Of a DNA stretch of 21,210 bases, positions 1-7,607 are shown in pieces (within the stretch, counting starts at the first letter, position 1; each line of letters opens with the position of its first letter). Origin of the DNA: a virus; the IMG/VR virus record IMGVR_UViG_3300005095_000047, positions 1 through 21,210 of that record; one strand, given 5' to 3'. The translations under genes and the position numbers were made by a program. The notes below the pieces were generated by a model that was not told the DNA's origin, did no database searches, and worked only from the letters and a program-made list of their open reading frames with translations.

Positions 1-876
1 ATAATTATCAAATAGTTTAACCTCTTGGGAATATTTGATATTATTAGATTCTAGAAATTCTCTAATTTTCCGTTCACCTTTTGATTCGGAATTTTCTTGA
101 GCGCATTTTGGACATTCACAATTCATATTACTATGGGTATTTGGAGTTTGCCAAAAACTCCCATGTTCAGGACATATTATTTCTATTTTTTTCATACTAT
201 GTAAATATTGAACTTTACTGTAATCGTATTTATTACCATGAACTTTTTTAAAATTATTAATAGCTTCATACTGAGTTAATAACCGATTTTGAATATTACA
301 TTTTGGACAACCAGATCCTTTTATGTGGTATTTTGGAGCTTGTAAAAATTCCCCATGTTTTGGACATATTATAGTTATCTTAGAATTAAGATTTTTATAA
401 TGTACTTTCGAATAATCATATCTATCGCTATGAACTTCTTTAAACTTTTTTATAACTTCTTTCTGAGTAAATTGATTTCGGCCAGCGCAAATGGGACAAC
501 CAATTTTTCGTAAATGGTCATTCGGTAATTGAAAAAAACTTCCGTGCTTTGGACATACTATTTCTACTTTAGTCATAGTATTTATATATTGAACTTTACT
601 ATAATCGTATTTATCTCCATGAATTTTTTTAAACTCGGTTATAACATTTTCCAAAGATTTTTTTAAAATTTTTTTAATCTTATTAATTCCACATTTAGGA
701 CAACCGGCTCCATTTTTATGTCCATTTGGGGTTTGTAAAAACTCTCCATGTTCTGGACAAATAATAATAACTTTAGTATTATTATTTTTATAATTTACTT
801 TTGAATAATCGTATTTATCTCCATGAACATTTTGAAAATCTTTTATGGTTTCTTCCGACGTTTTTCGTCTAGCCAT
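1..876 (-). CDS. Homing-endonuclease-like protein, zinc-repeat plus VSR-type nuclease (partial, runs off left edge)
   Basis: The frame is open from ATG at 876 to the left edge (292 residues seen); the C-terminus is missing. It carries four copies of a roughly 60-residue repeat with the pattern VHGDKYDYSKVxY, then a hydrophobic strand, a Cys and an HG(E/S)F motif, then a His and a closing CPxC pair, so each repeat could bind zinc. After the fourth repeat comes GERKIREFLESNNIKYSQE, the beginning of the same nuclease domain found complete in the gene at 3635-4558. The start follows the nrdB stop by eight bases, and its AGGAAA ribosome binding site overlaps that stop (TAGGAAAAAATATG). By family precedent this is probably a mobile endonuclease targeting the adjacent nrdB; that is inference. 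The catalytic part lies outside the window, so activity cannot be judged. Confidence 0.8.
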   Translation of the reverse strand, partial: MARRKTSEETIKDFQNVHGDKYDYSKVNYKNNNTKVIIICPEHGEFLQTPNGHKNGAGCPKCGINKIKKILKKSLENVITEFKKIHGDKYDYSKVQYINTMTKVEIVCPKHGSFFQLPNDHLRKIGCPICAGRNQFTQKEVIKKFKEVHSDRYDYSKVHYKNLNSKITIICPKHGEFLQAPKYHIKGSGCPKCNIQNRLLTQYEAINNFKKVHGNKYDYSKVQYLHSMKKIEIICPEHGSFWQTPNTHSNMNCECPKCAQENSESKGERKIREFLESNNIKYSQEVKLFDNY

Positions 877-884
877 ATTTTTTC

Positions 885-2123
885 CTATTTTGATATTAGA
901 GATTCTCTAATATTTTTTCTAGTCTGGGTATTTATAGTTTCGTCTTTAATTGGGTCACTGACATAGTCCACTGCTTCCGACTCTTGTAAAGATGTTTCGA
1001 CACTATGGAGATTAATATATTTATTACTCCATTTAATTGGATTAGTTTTTACTTCTGGATTAATAGGTTTAAAACCTATTGCTAAAAGTCTTTGATTTAC
1101 AAGATACTTCGTATATTGTTTACTAATCTCCGCATTCATTCCAGGAAGATTTCCTTTTGAGAATAAATGATCTGCCCACTCAAATGATTCTTCTTGAGCT
1201 TCGAAATATGCGTCATATATCCAAGGTTTTAATCTTTGAACTACTTTTTCAAAAAGAACATGTTTCTTTAAAGAATTAAATAAGTACTGAGTAAGAGCTA
1301 AATGCTGTTTTTCATCTCTTTGAATAAATTGGAGAATTCTTGAACTACCAGCCATCTTCCCACAGAATTCAGTAATACTCCAAATAGCCATAAAACCAGG
1401 GTAGAAATGAATTCCTTCTAGAATATTCATACTAATAATAGCCTTAATAATATCTTCCAGAAGTTCTTCAAACTCTTCATCTAAAATATCAATATTATTT
1501 TTAGTTTTATAAAGATATGTAATAATACTGTCGTATAATTTATTTGGTTCGCGTACTGTTGTAGCAGCTGCTTTAAGAAGAACCTCATTATCCCAAATAT
1601 TATTAAAAATGATATCTGGATCGGTATATAAATTCTCAACCATATAACTATAACTTCTTGAATGTATTCTACTTTCTTGAAATTCTTGTTCAAGAAGCAC
1701 TGCCTCAAATTCTGGATTAGTAGTTAATTGGCCAAATGTTAATAATGGACTACGTCCCTGTAAAGAATCTAAGAATACTAATCTAGATAATTGTTCCGAA
1801 TAAACAAAGTCTTCTACTTCGGTAAAGGTTTCTTTATCTAATTTATCTTTTTGCAATTTAATTTCTTCTGGAAACCACATTTGTCTTTGAATAGTCATTG
1901 CCATATTACTTAAGAAATTAAAATTATTTTTATCATATCTTTGTGTATTTCTAGCTTGTCCAAAAAAAAGTGGCTCAGCTACAGTATCTACTTTTTCTAA
2001 AGTATATATATCGTATTTAGTTTTCTTTTCTTCAATAAAAGCGCAATCATCCAGAATTAATAATTCCGGTCGTTCCCCTCTAGGATAATTTTTTAAATCT
2101 TTCTCTAAAGAATGGTTATGCAT
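885..2123 (-). CDS. nrdB: Ribonucleoside-diphosphate reductase small subunit (class I, NrdB)
   Basis: 412 residues. The protein should house the metal/radical cofactor that activates NrdA for reduction of ribonucleotides. Visible landmarks, with E. coli R2 equivalents, are EPLFFGQ near 50, FLDSLQGRSP with D119 (D84), IHSRSY with H154 and radical Tyr Y158 (H118, Y122), ILEGIHFY with E236 (E204), and RDEKQHL with E271 and H274 (E238, H241). The Glu ligand equivalent to E115 is E150, but it sits four rather than three residues before H154, a one-residue insertion in the ligand helix. The N-terminus is about 35 residues longer than in E. coli, and the C-terminal tail ends RESLISK. The ATG overlaps the stop of the upstream P-loop gene by eight bases (ATGCATAA), suggesting translational coupling. 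It belongs to the same transcription unit as nrdA, separated by four small genes. Confidence 0.95.
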   Translation of the reverse strand: MHNHSLEKDLKNYPRGERPELLILDDCAFIEEKKTKYDIYTLEKVDTVAEPLFFGQARNTQRYDKNNFNFLSNMAMTIQRQMWFPEEIKLQKDKLDKETFTEVEDFVYSEQLSRLVFLDSLQGRSPLLTFGQLTTNPEFEAVLLEQEFQESRIHSRSYSYMVENLYTDPDIIFNNIWDNEVLLKAAATTVREPNKLYDSIITYLYKTKNNIDILDEEFEELLEDIIKAIISMNILEGIHFYPGFMAIWSITEFCGKMAGSSRILQFIQRDEKQHLALTQYLFNSLKKHVLFEKVVQRLKPWIYDAYFEAQEESFEWADHLFSKGNLPGMNAEISKQYTKYLVNQRLLAIGFKPINPEVKTNPIKWSNKYINLHSVETSLQESEAVDYVSDPIKDETINTQTRKNIRESLISK

Positions 2124-2490
2124 GATATTCCTTATGTTTTAATTTATCTATTAATTTAGTACTTGAGTATCCAAGAACGTTTATATTATTTTTAATACAA
2201 TATTTAATTAAATATTTAAATATTTTTTTATTCATGAATGCAAATTCATCCAGAAATATTTTATTTGGTTTTTTAAATTTTAGAATTTTTTTAAGTTCTT
2301 TTTTTGTACTTGGTAATACAGAAACCAAAGATTTTGTTTTTCCATAAACCGTTCTGGCAATATTAGGTGTAATTACGAATAAAACATTATCGTTTGGGTA
2401 TTTTTCTTTATTCGCTTTTTTAATTAATTTTGTGGTTTTTCCACTTTGTCTATCCCGATATTTTAAATCTATTTTTATTTTAGATTTCAT
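2116..2490 (-). CDS. Small P-loop NTPase-like protein
   Basis: 124 residues, strongly basic. A Walker A-like motif, RDRQSGKTT, lies at residues 12-20 and a Walker B-like strand, KIFLDEF, at 77-83 (D81, E82). Between them is a hydrophobic strand, VLFVITPN. Near the C-terminus a strand followed by polar residues (NVLGYSSTK) could act as a sensor. This is about the smallest arrangement that could fold as a P-loop NTPase core. The RQxGKTT form of Walker A is reminiscent of phage terminase/helicase-type ATPases, but no such domain is complete here. It overlaps the nrdB start by eight bases and has an AAAGGA site before its ATG. Its function is unknown; it could be a remnant of a larger ATPase or a small nucleotide-binding accessory to the nucleotide-metabolism operon. 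Confidence 0.6.
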   Translation of the reverse strand: MKSKIKIDLKYRDRQSGKTTKLIKKANKEKYPNDNVLFVITPNIARTVYGKTKSLVSVLPSTKKELKKILKFKKPNKIFLDEFAFMNKKIFKYLIKYCIKNNINVLGYSSTKLIDKLKHKEYHA

Positions 2491-2505
2491 AGTAATCCTT
2501 TTAAT

Positions 2506-2817
2506 TTAATTATCTTTTATATTCTTCCAAAAATCTATAGCTTTCAATACTTTATTAATTCTAACTGTATCTCTATCTAAGTAATGAACATTTAATAATT
2601 TTTTTAAATGTTCATCTAATTTTTGAATTCTGTATTCTATAAATTCATCTGGGATATATTCTATATCTTTTGTGCCATAAAGATATTCGGTCTTCGATAA
2701 AGAATTATTTTGTAGAACCTCTTCTGCTTTTTTAGTATTGATCATTGTTGGTTCTTCAAAAATATATTTATCTTTTTTGTCATTAAATAAATCATTTTCG
2801 GTTATATAATGGGCCAA
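2506..2817 (-). CDS. Hypothetical protein with TTG start
   Basis: 103 residues, no family recognised. The product is charged and probably helical in its C-terminal half (IEYRIQKLDEHLKKLLNVHYLDRDTVRINKVLKAIDFWKNIKDN in outline), with no signal peptide or membrane segment. The start is called at TTG (2817) because AAAGGA lies about six bases upstream, directly over the end of the protease gene, and because the frame has no earlier start. The first in-frame ATG is 24 codons further in and lacks such a site. It sits between the ClpP-like gene and the P-loop gene with only three bases separating it from the former, so it is surely cotranscribed. Confidence 0.6.
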   Translation of the reverse strand: MAHYITENDLFNDKKDKYIFEEPTMINTKKAEEVLQNNSLSKTEYLYGTKDIEYIPDEFIEYRIQKLDEHLKKLLNVHYLDRDTVRINKVLKAIDFWKNIKDN

Positions 2818-2820
2818 ATT

Positions 2821-3600
2821 TTATCCTTTAAAATAAGTATTTTGTTTTTCATAATACTTCTTAAGTTTTTTAATACCTTTTTTATTATTATAAATTTTTC
2901 CATCTATAATAATTCCAGTACAGATTCCTCGTTTTAACATATCTTCTGAATCTAACCAAAAATCTTTTCCACGATTCAACCGCTTCCATTCTTTTTTAGT
3001 AAAATATTTTTGAGCAATTCCTAAAAATTTATCTAAATGTTTTTTAGAAAATTTAACTCTATTTATCATATCTGACATTTTTCCAGAAGCCCCACCTGAA
3101 CTATGATGAAACATAATTCTCGAATTTGGATAAATATATCTATTTTTTAAAGATATAAATGTAAATGCCCCAGCACTAGAAGCATGCGAAGTAATAGTAA
3201 TACTAATTTTATTTAATCTATTTTCTTTTTCAAAAGCTCTTTCCAAATCCTGTAAAGTATTAATGAATTGTTGACATTCTGTAACATATCCCCCATTACT
3301 AGATACATGTATTTTTACTGTATCTAAAGAAGGGTTAACCATTCTCAATTCATCTAATATTTTATAAAGAGTTGGTTCATCATTTAAAAAATTATCTAAA
3401 TTTAATAAAAATAATTTTGGGTGAAGATACTTATTTTTCTTTTTATCAATAAGAATTGGTTCTTGTGGTTCTACCGTTAAATGATGCTTTTTAGCAGATA
3501 TATTATATAATTTACCTTTATGTTCTTTTTTAACTTCCGGAGATTTTTTAATTTCGGTTGGTTTATTTTGTGGTTTGCTTTGTGTATTTTTCTTTTTCAT
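2821..3600 (-). CDS. ClpP-fold (S14-like) serine protease
   Basis: 259 residues. After a Lys-rich, probably disordered first 30 residues there is a ClpP/crotonase-like core. Residues 97-104 (HVSSNGGY region) resemble the oxyanion loop of ClpP. HASSAGAF at 139-146 gives nucleophile S142, RIMFHHSSGG at 161-170 gives H165, and KDFWLDSEDMLKRGI gives D213, in the order and approximate spacing of the ClpP triad. All three catalytic residues are therefore present. Phages use ClpP-fold proteases as head-maturation enzymes or for unknown regulatory proteolysis; no Clp ATPase-docking evidence can be seen here. Its position inside the RNR operon, far from the structural genes, does not settle the role. 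The start ATG has AAAGGA eight bases upstream. Confidence 0.82.
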   Translation of the reverse strand: MKKKNTQSKPQNKPTEIKKSPEVKKEHKGKLYNISAKKHHLTVEPQEPILIDKKKNKYLHPKLFLLNLDNFLNDEPTLYKILDELRMVNPSLDTVKIHVSSNGGYVTECQQFINTLQDLERAFEKENRLNKISITITSHASSAGAFTFISLKNRYIYPNSRIMFHHSSGGASGKMSDMINRVKFSKKHLDKFLGIAQKYFTKKEWKRLNRGKDFWLDSEDMLKRGICTGIIIDGKIYNNKKGIKKLKKYYEKQNTYFKG

Positions 3601-3634
3601 ATTTTTCCTTTAAATTTATAATTTTAAGGATGTA

Positions 3635-4558
3635 CTATAATGTACATCCACCACCAGAACACTCCTCATTATCAGAAATAACCTCGAGAACTTCTTCAAC
3701 GTCTTCAAAATATCCTATTCGAATTATTCTTATATTATTCTCTAAACAATACTCTGTTTTAATTTTATCCCGTTGAGTCTTTAAGAATCCTTCTAAACCA
3801 CCAAAATAATCTACTGGTTCGAAATGTTGTTTTCCATCGTACTCGATAACAGTATTTAAATCTTCTAGATAAAAATCAAATGGCAATTCTTTTTTAAATT
3901 TACAATCCTTAAAACGATATTCCTGAAAATATTTAATATTATTTTCTTCTAAAAAAATTCGAATGCGTTTTTCTCCAATAGATTCTAAGCATTTTGGACA
4001 ACCAGAACCATTAGAATGAGTATTTGGTCTTTGAAAAAAACTCCCATGTTCTGGACATCTTATTTCTACTTTAGTCATAGAATTAATATAATTAACTTTT
4101 GAATAATCGTATTTATCACCATGAACTTTTTTAAATTTTATCAATGATTCTTTTGTATTCAAATTAGAATTTTTTCTTGCACAGAATGGACAACCTTGCC
4201 CATTCTTATGTTGTATGGGAGTTTGAAAAAAACTCCCATGTTTAGTGCATATTATTTCTACTTTAGTATTTGCTTTTATATAATTAATTTTACTATAGTC
4301 GTATTTATCAGAATGAACTTTTTTAAATTCATCGATAATTTCATTATTGTTTCTAATTCTGTATTTATTGCATTTTGGACACCCGGAACCTTTCCAATGC
4401 TCAGAGGGAAGTTGAAAAAAACTTCCATGTTTAGAACATAATATTTCTACTTTGGTAGTAGTATTTAAGTACCGAACTTTACTATAATCATATTTATTTC
4501 CATGAACTTCTTTAAATCTTTTTATAACTTCTTCTTGGGTTAATTTTTTACCCATCAT
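3635..4558 (-). CDS. VSR-type homing-endonuclease-like protein ending in a duplicated NrdA tail
   Basis: 307 residues from ATGATG at 4558. Three zinc-type repeats lie at about 12-63, 75-126 and 138-190, each with VHxxKYDYSK, C-x2-HGSFFQ, a His and a closing CPxC. A nuclease domain follows at about 194-292: GEKRIR (E196), PFDFYL (D228), IEYDGKQHF (E239, D241, H245) and QRDKIKTEYC (D263). This matches the Glu-Asp-x-His-Asp pattern of VSR-fold homing nucleases such as I-Bth0305I. After the final helix (EDVEEVLE) the protein ends VISDNEECSGGGCTL, nearly the NrdA C-terminus. The ATG overlaps the nrdA stop (ATGATGG contains TGA), and the Gly codons of the nrdA tail (GGTGGTGGA) can serve as its ribosome binding site. 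An ATG upstream within nrdA (4582) is less likely as the start. A mobile endonuclease targeting nrdA is the best reading. Confidence 0.85.
   Translation of the reverse strand: MMGKKLTQEEVIKRFKEVHGNKYDYSKVRYLNTTTKVEILCSKHGSFFQLPSEHWKGSGCPKCNKYRIRNNNEIIDEFKKVHSDKYDYSKINYIKANTKVEIICTKHGSFFQTPIQHKNGQGCPFCARKNSNLNTKESLIKFKKVHGDKYDYSKVNYINSMTKVEIRCPEHGSFFQRPNTHSNGSGCPKCLESIGEKRIRIFLEENNIKYFQEYRFKDCKFKKELPFDFYLEDLNTVIEYDGKQHFEPVDYFGGLEGFLKTQRDKIKTEYCLENNIRIIRIGYFEDVEEVLEVISDNEECSGGGCTL
3642..3661 (-). repeat. Direct repeat copy 2 (distal NrdA-tail copy, end of nuclease gene)
   Basis: On the minus strand this reads TGTTCTGGTGGTGGATGTAC, identical to 4562-4581 and 920 bases from it. It encodes the CSGGGC of the nuclease C-terminus. 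Similarity continues upstream, with about 40 of 48 coding bases shared. The pair flanks the nuclease gene, so recombination between the copies would delete it and leave one nrdA tail. Confidence 0.9.
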
Positions 4559-7089
4559 AAAGTACATCCACCACCAGAACAACCTTCGTCGTCAGAATTA
4601 ACCTCTTGTAGTTCCTCCAAATCATTGTCTGTTTTAGTTTTAGCATAATACAATGTTTTAATTCCAAATAGCTCCGTAAATAAATCTCTTCTAATTACTT
4701 CTGATTTTGGAATTTTAGAATCTGGGTATTTTGTAAAATCAACATATTCATTAATACTGATGGCTTGATCTATAAATTTTTGCATAATAGCGATAAGTTT
4801 CCAGTACTCAATCATATCCAAATTCCATGCAGAATTATATTCATAAAAAGAATCGTATTCTTTTGAATTAGGAAGAATAGCTGTAATTTTCATATTGTTA
4901 TCTTCAATACTGTATTCTGTACCTTGTGGAGGGTTAATACCTGAGATCATGTTCCCAGGTCTACTTGAATTTGAACTAGGAACTGCTGTAAGTAAAGTAC
5001 TATTTCTTAAACCATATTTTTGAATATCTTTTCTAAGAAGTTCCCACATACTTATAGAAATACTTTTTTCTTCACCATCTTCAAATTTGACAACATCTTT
5101 TAAATCATATAGTTTATCTACATTCTTTTCATAAGTATCTATTGGTAAAATACCTTTCGAGTATTTAGTATCCGCGAAATAATTACAAGCGCCTTTTTCT
5201 TTAGCTACTTCGTTACTAGCTTTTAAACCATAGTATAAAAATTCTTCAAATACCATAGCAGTTAATGCTCTAGCTTCTTTAGTATCATAATTAAAACCAT
5301 GTTTAGCTAACATATAAAAATAATTTCCTGGACTGATACCAAGGGCTCTTCTATTCTTAGTAAATTTTTCAAATGGTTTTATATCTTGATAATCCTGTTT
5401 ATCGATCATTTCATCCAAGAAGTATACCATTAAGAACATATTTTTTTCCAATTGTTTTTTACGTTCCTCTGTATCAGTACTTAAGTTTCCAAAGTTAATT
5501 CCTCCAAGAATACATGAAAATATTTCTCCAAAATTAAGAATATATTTTTCTTGAAATTGTTCGGATCCTTCTTTAGAACTTAAAAAACTTAAATGCATAT
5601 CTACTACCCATGAATTTTTTTCATCGATAATACCATATCTAATAAATCTATATAATTGATACCATTTACCATCTTTATAAAGACCTTCGATAAATAATTC
5701 ATAATCATGAGAATCATTTACATAAAAAATATAATCTTCATCTGGAAAACTTGGTAATGCTATTTCCGTACATAAATTTGAAGTATATACTGGTAAATCA
5801 AATGCACTGTGTTCTTGCATATGTCTAGCATTTACTTTATAATTTCTAGCAGTGATATATCTTTCATGAAAGTATCTATCTTCTAAAGAAGACGCTTTGA
5901 TTACTTTTCTAAATATTTTTCCTTCTTCGGCTAGTTTCTCGTATTTAAGATACTCTGCTTCAAATTCTGGGGTACCAATAAGACTATATAATTCCCCAAC
6001 ATCATTCATATAAAATAAAGAGATATCTTCTTCATTATCTAAACGTTTTCTAAATAATGGATCAAATACTATAGCATGATCGGAATGTCTGACGGAAGCT
6101 TCGTCTGAACCTTTGTTATTTTTAAGTTGTAAAATATCTTCTATCTCAATATGGAAAAAAGGATAATAATTTGTAATTGCTCCAGAACGACCAGAATTTG
6201 GTTGAGTACTACTTCTAGAAATTGCCTCGTTAGCTTTTGCATAAGGAGTTATACCAGTATGTATTTCAAAACCATTTCCAATATCTGCTCCAAGTCCTCT
6301 AATATTTCCTATATTTGCTCCAATACCTGCTCGAAGTTTAGTAATTAATTTATATAAAGATTTACTTCCATTTGCTATAGCTTCGATACTATCCCCAAAG
6401 TCAAGACCGGAACATGAAGTCCAACCTTTCATATTAGTACGGATACCAACCATTCCAGGAGTAGGTAAAAATATATCAAATACTGCTAACGCATGATAAA
6501 ATTCTCTTACCATTATTGCGCGGAAGTCTTTATCTTTGATATCGGAGAAGATATATAATGGAATTAAAAAGAATATTTCTTGAGGAGTTTCAATAGGTTT
6601 CCCATCTCTTTTAATGCTGTATTTTTTAATAAGTTGATTTAATCCTAAATAAGTAAATCTTAAATCATTATTATAATCAATGCATTTTGCTAATTCATTT
6701 ATTTCATCGTCGGAATAATAAAAGAATATTTCTTTATCATAATATCCTTTTCCAGCTCTTTCTCTTAGTAAAGCCGCGTCAAATGCTGGAGTATACCCAC
6801 CATAAATATCTTTATATAAATCTTGTAACATAAGTCTCGCAGGAGGATATTGAGAATCTGGATTATTTTTATCAATCATATCTGCCGCCGTAAAAATAGC
6901 AGCTTTTTGAATTTCTTCCGATTTCATTTCTTGTTTTAAACGTATTTTAAAATTACTAAAAATTTCAAATGGATCTACATTTAAATCTTTACAGGCATAT
7001 TTAAAATGCTTAAGTATTTTTTCAGAATTAAATGGTTCGATTCGTCTGATCCCATTTTTTTCTCTTTTTATTACGGTATAATTTTCCAT
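4555..7089 (-). CDS. nrdA: Ribonucleoside-diphosphate reductase large subunit (class I, NrdA)
   Basis: 844 residues. This is the catalytic subunit that reduces ribonucleoside diphosphates. The N-terminal 95 residues look like an ATP-cone (YTVIKREKNGIRRIEPF onward). Catalytic residues are in place: C226 in TSCSGLDFGDS, N438/C440/E442 in SNLCTEIALP, C526 in GEIFSCILGG, Y814/Y815 in KTLYYAK, and the C-terminal thiol pair C837/C842 in CSGGGCTL. E. coli NrdA has 761 residues. Most of the extra length is an insert of about 63 residues between C440 and C526 (23 residues apart in E. coli, 86 here). The insert shows no intein junction motifs. The start has AAGGAAAAAT upstream. The stop overlaps the nuclease gene start. 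An RNR partner is encoded at 885-2123. Confidence 0.96.
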   Translation of the reverse strand: MENYTVIKREKNGIRRIEPFNSEKILKHFKYACKDLNVDPFEIFSNFKIRLKQEMKSEEIQKAAIFTAADMIDKNNPDSQYPPARLMLQDLYKDIYGGYTPAFDAALLRERAGKGYYDKEIFFYYSDDEINELAKCIDYNNDLRFTYLGLNQLIKKYSIKRDGKPIETPQEIFFLIPLYIFSDIKDKDFRAIMVREFYHALAVFDIFLPTPGMVGIRTNMKGWTSCSGLDFGDSIEAIANGSKSLYKLITKLRAGIGANIGNIRGLGADIGNGFEIHTGITPYAKANEAISRSSTQPNSGRSGAITNYYPFFHIEIEDILQLKNNKGSDEASVRHSDHAIVFDPLFRKRLDNEEDISLFYMNDVGELYSLIGTPEFEAEYLKYEKLAEEGKIFRKVIKASSLEDRYFHERYITARNYKVNARHMQEHSAFDLPVYTSNLCTEIALPSFPDEDYIFYVNDSHDYELFIEGLYKDGKWYQLYRFIRYGIIDEKNSWVVDMHLSFLSSKEGSEQFQEKYILNFGEIFSCILGGINFGNLSTDTEERKKQLEKNMFLMVYFLDEMIDKQDYQDIKPFEKFTKNRRALGISPGNYFYMLAKHGFNYDTKEARALTAMVFEEFLYYGLKASNEVAKEKGACNYFADTKYSKGILPIDTYEKNVDKLYDLKDVVKFEDGEEKSISISMWELLRKDIQKYGLRNSTLLTAVPSSNSSRPGNMISGINPPQGTEYSIEDNNMKITAILPNSKEYDSFYEYNSAWNLDMIEYWKLIAIMQKFIDQAISINEYVDFTKYPDSKIPKSEVIRRDLFTELFGIKTLYYAKTKTDNDLEELQEVNSDDEGCSGGGCTL
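4562..4581 (-). repeat. Direct repeat copy 1 (NrdA tail proper)
   Basis: Minus strand TGTTCTGGTGGTGGATGTAC, the last codons of nrdA encoding the redox-active Cys pair. It is an exact copy of 3642-3661. The base following the repeat and the stop codon differ between the copies (ACTTTATGA here, ACATTATAG there), so the duplication has diverged slightly and is not an assembly echo. Confidence 0.9.
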
Positions 7090-7164
7090 ATTTTTCCTTC
7101 GATTAAAAACTGTTTTATTTATTGTATTGAAATATATCTATAAAATCTATATGACGTACTCTAG

Positions 7165-7590
7165 CTATTTTAAAGTAATTTCCGTTAATGGATCTATTTC
7201 AAAATCCTTTTTATTTTTATGTAATTCGGAATTTTTTACAAAAATTCTATTATTAATACACAATGCTTTTTGTATATGTTTTATTTCTTCGCCTGTATTT
7301 TTTACAATAAAAGTTTTTGTTTTATAAGGATTATAATAAATTTCAATATTATAATCTAAATAATCATTTATCGTTTCATCTAATAATTTATAATCTTCCG
7401 ATACTAAAACAGCATGAACATTTTTTCTTTTTTCGCGTATAACTCTTTCCCTACCTTTTTGAGATACTTTAAATTCTACGTTAATCAATAAAACTTTTTT
7501 TGGCCTTTGTATTACCAATCCTCTATTTTTAATACTAAATGAATCATTATGTAAATTTCTATAAGTATAATATTTTGCTAGAATTGCCAT
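7165..7590 (-). CDS. Conserved phage protein of unknown function
   Basis: 141 residues, basic, no membrane segment. The first half (YYTYRNLHNDSFSIKNRGLVI, then FKVSQKGRERVIREKRKNVHA) resembles, as I recall it, a small protein conserved across unrelated phages with the pattern RNLHxxxxSI...GRxRVxxxKRKNVHA. No biochemical role is known to me. It is the first gene of the left operon, behind a plausible promoter at 7608-7637 and an AAAGGAAAT ribosome binding site, and 75 bases upstream of nrdA. The second half (residues 70-141) alternates strands and charged turns and is not recognised. Confidence 0.7.
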   Translation of the reverse strand: MAILAKYYTYRNLHNDSFSIKNRGLVIQRPKKVLLINVEFKVSQKGRERVIREKRKNVHAVLVSEDYKLLDETINDYLDYNIEIYYNPYKTKTFIVKNTGEEIKHIQKALCINNRIFVKNSELHKNKKDFEIDPLTEITLK

Positions 7591-7607
7591 TTTATTTCCT
7601 TTATTAA

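Noticed and set aside
1481-1708. Minus-strand open frame of 75 codons inside nrdB
   Set aside because: It is fully inside nrdB in another frame and shows no start site or domain.
3558-3776. Plus-strand open frame of 72 codons
   Set aside because: It lies antisense to the protease and nuclease genes, has no ribosome binding site, and its composition is that of the opposite strand of Lys/Asn-rich coding sequence. The same applies to plus-strand frames at 4196-4441, 6151-6348, 7127-7327, 11390-11590 and 16883-17080.
3635-4558. Group I intron or intein carrying the nuclease in nrdA
   Set aside because: nrdA is complete before the nuclease starts, the spacer is absent (overlapping codons), and there is no room for intron RNA structure. 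A direct insertion with tail duplication fits better.
5540-5735. Intein in NrdA
   Set aside because: The insert between the two active-site cysteines has no N-terminal Cys/Ser splice block and no terminal HN-C/S/T, and it is far shorter than an intein.
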